Assembly: GCA_964515805.1 (NCBI GenBank)
Contig: CAZEUZ010000077.1
Coordinates: forward strand, 1-25,135
Length of the DNA: 25,135 nt
Direction: 5' to 3'
DNA from: CAZEUZ01 sp964515805
GTDB taxonomy: Bacteria; Pseudomonadota; Gammaproteobacteria; Pseudomonadales; Cellvibrionaceae
The position numbers were made by a program, and so were the translations under genes. The notes beneath the pieces are model-generated. The model was not told the origin of the DNA. It searched no databases and saw only the letters and a program-made list of their open reading frames with translations. The stretch's first letter is position 1; the number at the start of each line of letters is the position of its first letter. This document shows positions 1 to 7,843 of the stretch, one piece after another.

Positions 1-1
1 A

Positions 2-166
2 TCTGCTAAACCCCGACCACCTGCTGGCAAAGAACCCGGCAAGCCATCAACCCGCAACAGAAAATCCGGTAAGCCCGCCGCTACAGCAACTAATGGCACA
101 GGACCCGGCAAGCAAGCGAGAAAACCAACTAATAGAAAAAAACCTTCTAAGCCACCCCGGAAGTAA
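2..166 (+). CDS. C-terminal end of an unrecognised gene with a basic Lys/Pro-rich tail (5' truncated)
   Basis: An open frame enters from the left edge and runs 54 codons to a TAA at 164-166. The visible part is strongly basic and low in complexity. It is rich in Lys, Pro, Gly, Ser, Thr and Arg and has no hydrophobic core, so it looks like a disordered, nucleic-acid-binding style tail. Such tails end several bacterial RNA helicases, pseudouridine synthases and histone-like proteins, and the tail alone cannot say which this is. The gene points toward the eCIS locus, whose last gene ends at 323 on the other strand, so the two converge. That marks the downstream border of the eCIS transcription unit in this window. 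Confidence is limited because only a compositionally biased end is visible. Confidence 0.5.
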   Translation, partial: SAKPRPPAGKEPGKPSTRNRKSGKPAATATNGTGPGKQARKPTNRKKPSKPPRK

Positions 167-224
167 TAGACTTAGGAAACTAAGAAGCGTTAACAACGGT
201 TAGTCAATTAATCGCTCCTATCAC

Positions 225-249
225 AAAAAAACTAGCCCAATCGGTTGGC
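225..249 (-). terminator. Weak candidate intrinsic terminator of the eCIS operon
   Basis: Read on the minus strand, a short hairpin (stem arms about 245-249 and 235-240, with a single bulged base and a 4-nt loop) is followed after three bases by a run of seven T (225-231). It lies about 75 bp past the stop of the baseplate gene. The stem is short, so this is only a candidate. Confidence 0.35.
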
Positions 250-293
250 AACTTCGCTCAGTACGTTAAACTGCATTTTTATAATCAGCGCCC

Positions 294-313
294 AAAGCTA
301 ATAACAGCTTTTT
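294..313 (+). terminator. Weak candidate terminator for the + strand gene at the left edge
   Basis: A perfect 6-bp inverted repeat (AAAGCT at 294-299, AGCTTT at 306-311) has a 6-nt loop and continues into a T run ending at 313. It lies between two converging genes. The AT-rich stem makes it weak. Confidence 0.3.
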
Positions 314-322
314 AACGGACGA

Positions 323-2926
323 CTAATTATCTGTTTCACTCAAACCGGCAGGTATATCATATTCAACGGACACTTCGTGTTCTTCAGAGCAAAATAACCA
401 AGTCGAAGGTAGTGTCACTCTATCGTTAAATTCTGATTTTGAACAATTTCTATAGGTATTGCCTTCGTCGATACTACGAAAAACGCCATTTGGCCCCCCG
501 ACCAGCAAACAAATTTGACCTTCGACGGTGTGATCTAAAGCGATACTGTTTACCACTTCAAACTCATTCAGTGTTTTCATAGGCAAACCACAGTTTACCG
601 TGGGCGCTTTCCAACTCGGATCGTCTTCATCCGAATCGAGGAACAAAATACCCTTACGCTGACTACCGGCAAAAACTTTGCCATCTAAAAACGCCAAAGC
701 CTTACAAGCACCGGCATCCCATTTTGCTTTAAAGGGCTTCCATCCCTCCGGTGAATCACCTGAGTCCTGTAATTGCCAACGAACACAAGCTTCACCTGGG
801 TCTCTACCGACGGCCGTAAATCCCGCCCAAATATACCGCCGTGTATCGCGATATTGGACTCTCAACACTTGAACAATTTTTTTCTTTAAGCCAATGGATT
901 TAAAACTACCGCCGGCGTCCACTGACAGGTAAACACCGGTACTCGGTGGCGTCGCCACCACAATACTGTTAAGGCCACGGTAATTTGTTGCTACTGTCAC
1001 GGCCCGGACACTCACCGACTGATTACTTTCATCAATCAACATCGGCTTCCATTCCTTATCTGTATCTATACTTTGTGAGTAAAGCCCCCTTTCCGTAGCC
1101 ACTAATAAACTGGGCCGCCCCATGAGTTCATACCAGGCGATATCATTTATTGGAAAATCTGTCTTGCGTGCCAGCTCCCAACTTTCTCCACAATTACGGG
1201 ATAGATAAAGGGTCGAAATATCATTATTTTCTTTATCTTGCGTCACTACGGCAACTAAACCGGCAACTTTTGCCGTAATGCGATTTTCACGAGGAAATGT
1301 CCTCACCAATTTCAATTCTTCGCCAGGCCACTCTTTAATATACTCCCACCCTTCAGCATCGTTTAAAGTACGATATAACGACTCACCTGCAACGGCCAAC
1401 CAAGTATCCTTTTGCCAAGCATCTAACGTGATATTACTCACGTTTTTATTAGGTACCTGACCCACTTTGAGGACAACCGGATCAACTGATTTGACACCAG
1501 GTTCCTCGCTCAGGATACGATAAATATCATAGGCATCCAATGGCTCACCAAATGGCCAACCGGGTTGATTAACGCCATTAGCAATCGGATTAATAATCTT
1601 ATAGAGCCGCTCATTAATACGGCGTTTAACTTGATTACGGTTTTCTTCGCGATGCACTCGCAGGGAAATACACACTTTGACAGTTTTATAATGACACCAA
1701 GCGACGGAACACGTGCTGCCAAGCGGTTTGCGCAGTTCCAATGTCTGCTCAATTTGACGAAGCACATCATCATTTTGATTCGCTCTAAGTATTTCAGGTG
1801 TAGGAACACCCTGATCTTCGGAAACCTGCGGAACTAATAATAGCTCAACCATACCTGCCGGAGCGTATTGCCAGAGAGAGCGCTTGGTATAGGCATGTGC
1901 ACGATTGACTGAACCAGACTGTTGAGTGGCTATCAATTCAAAATCCTGAGCTGTTATCGCACGTTCCAATGAGCGCATTTCCAATGGACCTCGAATCAAG
2001 GCATTTTCCATTTTCTCCACAGGACTGCCACCCGTTGCCCTTTCTGGATTTGTGACTTCGCCGTCAAAATCTTTAATCGGATCCAATAAATTGATCAACA
2101 CATCGGGAGCCACGTTGCCTTCAATACCACCACCAACACGATAGCGTGCAATAATCTGCCGACCCGATTTAGGTACAGCCGCTATCGCCTTGTAATTTTC
2201 GTCATTAATGCTATCGCGAATGCTTCTCAATGCAGGCGCAAAAGTCACCGTACCACTGGCACGGTCAACGAGGTAGATGCAATCATCTTTAGATCTACCG
2301 GCAAAACTCTCCACTTCGTCCCATAATAGGTAGATCTTGCCATCACTATGCTTATAAATATCACTATCGGGTGCCAGTTCATCTTCGGTAGCTTCAACAC
2401 CTAAAATTAAATCGATACGATCGGGCATAGGAGCTATTATCGGAGATCTGGGCAAATGTAATGTTAACCCTGGTTTACCATTACCTTCACCAATTGTGTG
2501 AAAGTCTACCCATTGAGAGTGGATAGCGGTAACATCGACGCTCTCTTCGCCTGGCAATATAGTGACATCATTTAGTGTAATAAACTCGATACTACCGTCC
2601 GAAGAACTGGCGCGGGTATCTTCAGGGATAACGATCTTTCTTCCCTGAGGCTCTGTTAATGTAAAACGCAAACGCGTTACCGCCGCCGAAGGTGGCTGTA
2701 ATTTCACACTGATAAGACGCAGTAACTCTACGTAGACTTTTTCAGGTAAACGATTTACACGATGATTCAATAAATCGGTGAGGTAGGCGAACAGCTCCAA
2801 TAACATTGTACCTGGGTCATTGGGATTACTGGGCTTCCAACCATCCGAGGATTCAGCGTAACCAATCGCTTCGCGGAGAATATCGTCAAAGCCTCTATCA
2901 TCCAAATTTGGTGCACGTATTGACAT
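323..2926 (-). CDS. Pvc11/gpJ-like eCIS baseplate wedge protein fused to a C-terminal seven-bladed beta-propeller
   Basis: This is an 867-residue protein. Residues 1 to about 500 match the 'putative baseplate assembly' (gpJ/Pvc11) family: an N-terminal block with DPGTMLLELFAYLTD near 37-51, a middle beta-rich part, and a C-terminal part with EPLDAYDIYRILSEEPGV near 461-478. In contractile particles this protein forms the wedge that links spike, sheath and fibres. Residues about 510-850 are not part of the family core. They hold seven spaced repeats resembling BNR/Asp-box or sialidase-type blades, near 516-530, 572-586, 614-629, 664-678, 716-732, 759-775 and 814-828, for example LYLSRNCGESWE and VYLSVDAGGSF. 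That count fits a seven-bladed propeller. The start codon overlaps the stop of the gp25-like gene (TAATG), so the two are probably translationally coupled. It is the last gene of the operon. The wedge assignment is strong and the propeller is inferred from repeats. Confidence 0.85.
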   Translation of the reverse strand: MSIRAPNLDDRGFDDILREAIGYAESSDGWKPSNPNDPGTMLLELFAYLTDLLNHRVNRLPEKVYVELLRLISVKLQPPSAAVTRLRFTLTEPQGRKIVIPEDTRASSSDGSIEFITLNDVTILPGEESVDVTAIHSQWVDFHTIGEGNGKPGLTLHLPRSPIIAPMPDRIDLILGVEATEDELAPDSDIYKHSDGKIYLLWDEVESFAGRSKDDCIYLVDRASGTVTFAPALRSIRDSINDENYKAIAAVPKSGRQIIARYRVGGGIEGNVAPDVLINLLDPIKDFDGEVTNPERATGGSPVEKMENALIRGPLEMRSLERAITAQDFELIATQQSGSVNRAHAYTKRSLWQYAPAGMVELLLVPQVSEDQGVPTPEILRANQNDDVLRQIEQTLELRKPLGSTCSVAWCHYKTVKVCISLRVHREENRNQVKRRINERLYKIINPIANGVNQPGWPFGEPLDAYDIYRILSEEPGVKSVDPVVLKVGQVPNKNVSNITLDAWQKDTWLAVAGESLYRTLNDAEGWEYIKEWPGEELKLVRTFPRENRITAKVAGLVAVVTQDKENNDISTLYLSRNCGESWELARKTDFPINDIAWYELMGRPSLLVATERGLYSQSIDTDKEWKPMLIDESNQSVSVRAVTVATNYRGLNSIVVATPPSTGVYLSVDAGGSFKSIGLKKKIVQVLRVQYRDTRRYIWAGFTAVGRDPGEACVRWQLQDSGDSPEGWKPFKAKWDAGACKALAFLDGKVFAGSQRKGILFLDSDEDDPSWKAPTVNCGLPMKTLNEFEVVNSIALDHTVEGQICLLVGGPNGVFRSIDEGNTYRNCSKSEFNDRVTLPSTWLFCSEEHEVSVEYDIPAGLSETDN

Positions 2927-3354
2927 TAGGCATCTCCTTCCATTAGATCCAAAGTAAGCAGTAATCGCTCATCTACTTGTGTGCTGCGCTCGCGGTATTC
3001 TATATCGATGAACAATTTACCACGATCTTTAACTGAAGGCCCCGCATCTAACGATAGAATTTCAATGCGCGGCTCCCACTTTTCGAGTGCGCGGCGCACG
3101 TAATGAATGGCTAGCCCTGCAGTTGTATCATCATTGGGTGAAAATAACAGAAGATGTAGATCGGAACCGTAAGTAGGACGTGTTACCAGCTCGCCCATAC
3201 GCGTGGAAAGTAATAAAAAAATAGCCTGGCGAATAGCGCTACCATCCGATACTGTCGCCAAGCTACCATCTTTATTTAATACCAATCCCGATCGTTGTTT
3301 ATCGCTGTCGAAATCAGGATGGATAAACTTAAAAGCCAAATATCGATCTGTCAT
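2926..3354 (-). CDS. gp25/Pvc9-like baseplate wedge subunit
   Basis: A 142-residue protein with the features of the GPW/gp25 family: a segment around residues 38-75 reading AIRQAIFLLLSTRMGELV followed by RPTYGSDL, then a helix with AIHYVRRALEKWEPRIEI. In T4-like and Afp/PVC particles this subunit nucleates sheath assembly at the baseplate and contains the handshake fold shared with the sheath. Length is normal for the family. It starts three bases after the PAAR-like gene and its stop overlaps the start of the gpJ-like gene, so it sits in the middle of a tightly packed baseplate block. Confidence 0.88.
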   Translation of the reverse strand: MTDRYLAFKFIHPDFDSDKQRSGLVLNKDGSLATVSDGSAIRQAIFLLLSTRMGELVTRPTYGSDLHLLLFSPNDDTTAGLAIHYVRRALEKWEPRIEILSLDAGPSVKDRGKLFIDIEYRERSTQVDERLLLTLDLMEGDA

Positions 3355-3357
3355 CTT

Positions 3358-3699
3358 TTAAGCACTCCTGACAAAATTTTGACCAGCCCTCGACACTTTA
3401 TAACTAGAAGGTGGAACGCTATCTGTAAATCCACTGATACTGTCAAAACATGGTGGTTTACCGCCGATACGAACAAATGTTGAGTAGGCTGCGTTATCAC
3501 TCAGTGTCGAAGTACAGGGCTTGCTGTTAGTCGATGCAGGGTGCTTGCAACCGGCAATTGGACGGCCTACTGTATTGGCCATAACATTAACTTTTCCTCC
3601 ATTAATTTTAACGAAGGATTGAGTTGTCGCCACCTCAACGGTTCCCGCGCCTGGATGCAAACACTCTACTTTGCCTTTTTTTGTCAACCAATAGTTCAT
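3358..3699 (-). CDS. PAAR-like spike tip protein (Pvc10-like)
   Basis: A 113-residue, Gly- and Pro-rich, beta-type protein directly after the spike gene, at the position of Pvc10 in Afp/PVC loci. Cys and His residues that could bind a metal are at Cys13, His15, Cys51, His53, Cys62 and Cys84, including two Cys-x-His pairs (CLH, CKH). PAAR proteins cap the VgrG-like spike as a sharp metal-stabilised cone. The sequence does not show textbook PAAR repeats, so the family call leans on position, size, composition and the Cys/His pairs. Its start overlaps the spike stop by one base (TAATG), so the two are probably translated together. Confidence 0.65.
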   Translation of the reverse strand: MNYWLTKKGKVECLHPGAGTVEVATTQSFVKINGGKVNVMANTVGRPIAGCKHPASTNSKPCTSTLSDNAAYSTFVRIGGKPPCFDSISGFTDSVPPSSYKVSRAGQNFVRSA

Positions 3700-5219
3700 T
3701 AACCTTTCTCAAAATCAATACTGCTGGCGCGAATAGTCATGGATTTACCTGGTGCTTCAATCAACATTTTAGTATCTGAGTGAATAGTAACCTTACTGGG
3801 ACTCAAGTCAATGTAGCTGCCATCGCTATTTTCCAAATGCACTGAAGATTTATCGTCGTTTAATTGGATTGTTTGTCCTTGCGGGGTAGCAAAGGTGTAA
3901 GTTTTTATTTTACCGCCACTAATGCCCGTATCGGGTGGGCCATTTTTCCCATAAAGACCACCGATGATAACCCCTCGAGTAGGATCACCATCGACAAAAA
4001 ATACCAGCACGTGATCATTGACGTCCGGCATTGCCACGATGCCTTTATTTTGACCGGCTCCCGGATGAACGATTGCCAACCATAACGATTCCAGATCACA
4101 CAACTCCGGAAACTTCACCTTTACTCGGCCAAGTTTATCGGGATCATTAATGTCGGCAACTACGCCGAGAGAAGAATACAATGTCTGCCTTTCCACTAAC
4201 TGCGGAGGCGCTGTACTTAGCTCGCAAACATAACCCTGAAGACGGTCAAAATTATGTTGTACGCTGGATAGTACATACTGGCCATTTAAATCACTCTGCA
4301 ATCCTTCGACTGATACCCTCACACCGGGTCGTAAATCTGCATCCCCTTCCGCCACACCTTGGAAGATTGCTTCACCCATTCTCCGCTGGTCGATCATCGC
4401 TTGCCCTACCGCCTTTGCCTCTGCCGGAGAATCGAGAACTTGAGCAGTGATAATACGATTGCCGTCCACACCCACTTGACGTGGATGAGTATCTGCACTG
4501 ATATCTGGTCCGGCATGGCTACTGGCTTTACCGGCTACAGGCTCTGCCCGGTGTGGATCCCAACCAAACACGTCGACTTTCCGGCAAGCTGGATCAGTAT
4601 TGAGCTCCACGTTAGCGCCGAGTAAATTTTTCATCCACTGCAGACTTTTCTTACCTACGTTTGATTTGAAGCCGGACGACAATGGAAATACATTCAATGT
4701 GTCGCCCCACAAGGAAAAGTGGTAACCGTAACGCTGGCAATTTTCCGTGATCATCGCTAAATCGGACTGCCGCCATTGATAACTTTGAGTAATGGATATA
4801 TTACTACCGTGCCATACAACGTTAATATTCATATCCTTTACAACATCACTCACTAACGCATTGAGTTTAGTGTCAGTAAATTGGCGAACTTGTTGGCGCT
4901 TGCGCAGCCGGTGCAATAGATCATAGGCGCGGATAATTAATTTTTGGTTACCGCCCAACGTGTACTGATGTTCACACGCGGTGATATCTCCTTCAAAGAG
5001 ACAATTTTCTTGATTTTCAACGGAAATCGTTATCGAATCACCCTGTTTTACAGCACCGAGAGACAACAGATTTTGTTGAACAAACTGTAATTCACAATAA
5101 CTAGGCAAGCATAAATTTTGAACAACGATAATACTCTCGACAGACTGTATAGCATTCTGATTGATATTGCGGCCGCCAACTTTAATGTACAAGATGGGCA
5201 GTTCTTTAGTATTAATCAT
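3699..5219 (-). CDS. VgrG/Pvc8-like spike (hub) protein
   Basis: A 506-residue protein of the VgrG/gpD-gp5 type. The N-terminal two thirds carry the hub-like part: ARxYDLLHRLRKRQ-type text near 95-115, and a DLAMITENCQRYGYHFSLWGD stretch in the middle. From about residue 350 there is a gp5-type OB fold (GVVADINDPDKLGRVKVKFP, then a region with GDPTRGVIIGGLYG). The last 70 residues form the start of a beta-helix-like needle (IQLNDDKSSVHLENSDGSYIDL). In eCIS particles this trimer forms the central spike that pierces the target membrane. Length matches Pvc8. It follows the Pvc7-like gene after 45 bp and is coupled to the PAAR-like tip gene. No extra toxin domain is fused to it. Confidence 0.9.
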   Translation of the reverse strand: MINTKELPILYIKVGGRNINQNAIQSVESIIVVQNLCLPSYCELQFVQQNLLSLGAVKQGDSITISVENQENCLFEGDITACEHQYTLGGNQKLIIRAYDLLHRLRKRQQVRQFTDTKLNALVSDVVKDMNINVVWHGSNISITQSYQWRQSDLAMITENCQRYGYHFSLWGDTLNVFPLSSGFKSNVGKKSLQWMKNLLGANVELNTDPACRKVDVFGWDPHRAEPVAGKASSHAGPDISADTHPRQVGVDGNRIITAQVLDSPAEAKAVGQAMIDQRRMGEAIFQGVAEGDADLRPGVRVSVEGLQSDLNGQYVLSSVQHNFDRLQGYVCELSTAPPQLVERQTLYSSLGVVADINDPDKLGRVKVKFPELCDLESLWLAIVHPGAGQNKGIVAMPDVNDHVLVFFVDGDPTRGVIIGGLYGKNGPPDTGISGGKIKTYTFATPQGQTIQLNDDKSSVHLENSDGSYIDLSPSKVTIHSDTKMLIEAPGKSMTIRASSIDFEKG

Positions 5220-5264
5220 TAATTGTTATCATCCGTTTCAGAGGCGCCTACGGATATGAGTTTA

Positions 5265-5732
5265 TTATCCATTGTCTTCGGCAACTCGAAGCATGCGTAT
5301 ACGTAAAAATGAACGTTGAGGTACACCTTCAGCAGTGAAATATTCCAAACGTTCAGCAATATTAGTAATCACCCCATGAAAACTAAACGCTTTACCCCAG
5401 ACCAATCTTACCAGTGCGGGATGTTTGTGACCTTTGCCACGGGATTCGTTCTCACTTAAACGCCAGAGAGGGTCGGTGAGATGACGAACGTTCTTATGAC
5501 TAACCTTAATACCCGGAATATTGACATCAAATAAAAGATTAACCGTTAATTCGGTCACTCCCCCACCGGTAAAGATTAAAGGATCATCTTTTAAATCATA
5601 ATTTTTAACCAAACCGCCGTTAAATTGGCGTGTTTCAACACCTGCACGTCGCTGTAATAACAAACTTTCAGGATTCAGCAAACAGGGTATATGTTGTTTA
5701 GTGGACTCTACAACAAAAACTACGCGTTCCAT
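5265..5732 (-). CDS. Pvc7-like tube-initiator protein, N-terminal domain only (no LysM)
   Basis: A 155-residue protein that looks like the N-terminal domain of the CIS tube-to-spike adaptor (Pvc7/Afp7): it opens with a short strand, then LLNPESLLLQRR, and later contains LTVNLLFDV, HPALVRLVWG, FHGVITNIAERLEYF and a closing RSFLRIRML segment. Afp/PVC versions usually carry a C-terminal LysM domain. Here the protein stops right after the N-terminal domain. It overlaps the end of the 700-residue gene by 13 bp and has its own AAGG ribosome binding site 6 nt before the ATG. In assembled particles this protein sits at the junction between spike and inner tube. Confidence 0.75.
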   Translation of the reverse strand: MERVVFVVESTKQHIPCLLNPESLLLQRRAGVETRQFNGGLVKNYDLKDDPLIFTGGGVTELTVNLLFDVNIPGIKVSHKNVRHLTDPLWRLSENESRGKGHKHPALVRLVWGKAFSFHGVITNIAERLEYFTAEGVPQRSFLRIRMLRVAEDNG

Positions 5733-7822
5733 AATGTACCTTTCAATTCACGCTGCTTACGCTCTTTCATGGTATCAAGGATTTTTGTTATGCCAGAATT
5801 ATTTGCTGTTGACAATGCATTAAATTTTTCAACTTCGGTAAGTGTACTGGAATGATCCATGGATGAATTGGTTATCAACTCAGGCCAAACAATATCTTCT
5901 ACCGCCATTTTTGTTGATGTTTTTTCACTGAGGGCTGCTACTCCTATTCCAGTAGAATACTCATCAGGATTTTCTTCATCAGGCAAAGTCGGCCATGTGG
6001 ACTTCTGCACTTGCTGATTTTCAAATGTGAAGTGATCGTTTGAAGAGAAGGATAAGCGGCGCTCTCGCTTCGTTGCTCCAGCTAAAGACTGGTAATCAGG
6101 AGATAAAGCTGTGCTTTCTATATTCTCCATGCTCTCTACATGCTCCGCAACTTGCGCCTTTAATTTTTTATCGGAATCATCAGATGCATTAATCTGACGT
6201 TCACTCAAAATGTCTGCAGGTATATCTACATTATGCAGTGGCCTAAAGTGGTCATTACTTTTAAGATCAACCGTAGCATCCGTCTTATCAATAAACTTAT
6301 AAATTAAAGAAGATAGCCAGTTATTAAAACCGGTCAAAGGTTTGCTTGAACTTACTATCTCTGAGGACGATGACAGTTCAGTAGACAGCATATTCGGGGT
6401 GGTGTCTGCATGATTCGAGTGACTGACGACATCCGGTTCACTAGATACCTGAAAATGATTGAAACTATCAGACGGCATACTGTTGCTGTCTGTACATCGC
6501 TCAGCTGGGGTTTCCATAAGCTGGCAGTAAGCGGTGTCTCTATGGTCATCAATGCTTTTATGATTGGTAGATTCACGCAATGCATGATGCCCGTCAATGA
6601 ATAGTTGACCCAACGATGAAAGCCATGCACTGAGTTTAATCAGTGGCCAACTAAAGCTAACTCTATCTGGGTTCGTTTTTTTTGGAGATTTTATGGATGA
6701 TTCGTCTGGACTGACTTGACTGTCACTCCCATGTATTGATGGTTTTAATAACATTGTGGCATCTGCAATCAACCGATTATCAGCGCCATGCGATGGGATA
6801 TGTCGTCTATTTAAAGTATAGGGTTGATCTGAACTGGGTTGATCTGAACTGCTCAATGAAAAAAGTCGACTCAGCCACGACAGCCATTTGCCAAAGTTAA
6901 TCATAGACCAACTAAAACCTATCGTCTGCAATCGCTTTAGAGATACTTTAAACGAGCCATTCAAATCAACGTCGTGTTCGTTATTGGAAAAGTTTGCATT
7001 AGTACGATTCTTTGTCTTGAAGTAGCTATGTTTAGACTTGACTCTACTGACTTGAATTTCATCAGTGTTAGGTAAATTAGCAGAATATCCGCCAGTGTGA
7101 GTTTGGCGGCTAGTCTTAGAATAAAAAATAGCACGTAACTTATCGATAACTATTTGACCTAGATAGCATAACCATTGGCCAAATGCGACAGGTGGTTGAT
7201 TGATTGTATTATCGGGTGAATTAAGTTGCTGTGGAGGCAATCTATCTGAAGCATCAGAGGTGCTGCCGGTTTTATTCAAAACTTTATTAATTGAATCTTG
7301 ATTCAAATCAGCCGAAATAGATTCTGTAGAAATTTTTACTGACGCAGCTGAGGAAGGCTCTTTTAAATTCCGCAGGTGTTGAGTCGGTGAAAGTGGAGTC
7401 TTTGACTGCACCATACTTAACCAGTGTGCAGGAGGTTGTTTATTGCCCTCAGAGTCAGTATTGATTTCGCTCACAGAGGGCCGTCGTTCAAGATGTTCGT
7501 ATGCGGACTGTTCGGGTGTAGTGGTTTGGGTAGCAACGAGTTTTTGACCTAAATGTAATAACAACTCGCCAAACAATATTACCAGTCTCCTTATATATCC
7601 CAATTGCGAATTATTGACGTTTGCCGAAATTTTATTAGGATTAATGTCTCCTTCAGATAACTCTTCTTCAGATAACTCACTGGTAAAATTAAAAGGGCCA
7701 TCAGATTCCAACAAATGTGGCGCACGATTCTGCACCATGGACAGCCAATGAGCAGGAGGTTGAGTGTCGTTATCACGGTTTTTATTCAGGGGAGGAAAAT
7801 CCCCGTCTTCAAACTTAGTCAA
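5720..7822 (-). CDS. Unrecognised 700-residue repetitive, largely disordered eCIS-locus protein in the Pvc6 slot
   Basis: I do not recognise this protein. It is hydrophilic, rich in Ser, Asn, Asp and Thr, and broken by short hydrophobic stretches. Five of these share a W-L-x-x-L-x-x-L/F pattern and look like amphipathic helices: residues 84-96 (FGELLLHLGQKLV), 214-227 (FGQWLCYLGQIVID), 310-322 (FGKWLSWLSRLFS), 397-410 (LSAWLSSLGQLFID) and 499-512 (FNNWLSSLIYKFID). They are 87-130 residues apart. The third and fourth are also preceded by an FSW motif (303-305, 390-392). A second repeat, QPPAHWLSMVQ, occurs at 21-31 and 129-139. There is no signal peptide or long transmembrane segment. It lies between tube and Pvc7-like genes, where Afp/PVC loci encode the roughly 60-residue Pvc6. 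The start is TTG, chosen for its strong GGAGG. It may be a scaffold, an anchor, a cargo or a length-related protein; the sequence does not decide. Confidence 0.85.
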   Translation of the reverse strand: MTKFEDGDFPPLNKNRDNDTQPPAHWLSMVQNRAPHLLESDGPFNFTSELSEEELSEGDINPNKISANVNNSQLGYIRRLVILFGELLLHLGQKLVATQTTTPEQSAYEHLERRPSVSEINTDSEGNKQPPAHWLSMVQSKTPLSPTQHLRNLKEPSSAASVKISTESISADLNQDSINKVLNKTGSTSDASDRLPPQQLNSPDNTINQPPVAFGQWLCYLGQIVIDKLRAIFYSKTSRQTHTGGYSANLPNTDEIQVSRVKSKHSYFKTKNRTNANFSNNEHDVDLNGSFKVSLKRLQTIGFSWSMINFGKWLSWLSRLFSLSSSDQPSSDQPYTLNRRHIPSHGADNRLIADATMLLKPSIHGSDSQVSPDESSIKSPKKTNPDRVSFSWPLIKLSAWLSSLGQLFIDGHHALRESTNHKSIDDHRDTAYCQLMETPAERCTDSNSMPSDSFNHFQVSSEPDVVSHSNHADTTPNMLSTELSSSSEIVSSSKPLTGFNNWLSSLIYKFIDKTDATVDLKSNDHFRPLHNVDIPADILSERQINASDDSDKKLKAQVAEHVESMENIESTALSPDYQSLAGATKRERRLSFSSNDHFTFENQQVQKSTWPTLPDEENPDEYSTGIGVAALSEKTSTKMAVEDIVWPELITNSSMDHSSTLTEVEKFNALSTANNSGITKILDTMKERKQRELKGTLWNA
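6821..6850. repeat. 15-bp perfect tandem duplication in the 700-residue gene
   Basis: The unit GGGTTGATCTGAACT occurs twice head to tail (6821-6835 and 6836-6850). It duplicates five residues in frame (SDQPS-SDQP) just after the third W-L motif. It looks like a recent slippage event in a disordered linker. Confidence 0.9.
7406..7762 (-). repeat. Pair of protein-level repeats QPPAHWLSMVQ (7406-7438 and 7730-7762)
   Basis: The two 33-nt segments encode the same 11 residues 108 codons apart but use different synonymous codons for Ala, His, Leu and Ser (for example CTG versus TTA and TCC versus AGT). Amino-acid identity with DNA divergence shows the motif is old and kept by selection. This also supports the frame being truly coding. 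Confidence 0.85.
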
Positions 7823-7829
7823 CGGCCAA

Positions 7830-7834
7830 CCTCC
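7830..7834 (-). promoter_or_regulatory. Ribosome binding site GGAGG that decides a TTG start
   Basis: On the minus strand GGAGG lies 7 nt before the TTG at 7820-7822. The first in-frame ATG comes only at codon 29, inside the first repeat motif, so the TTG is the likely start of the 700-residue protein. Confidence 0.75.
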
Positions 7835-7843
7835 ACAAAGCTA

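Noticed and set aside
5720..7822. The 700-residue protein as a classical tape measure protein
   Set aside because: Tape measures are long, helix-rich and lie after the baseplate genes in eCIS loci. This one is mostly disordered with short helices and lies after the tube gene. The idea is kept only as one option in the findings.
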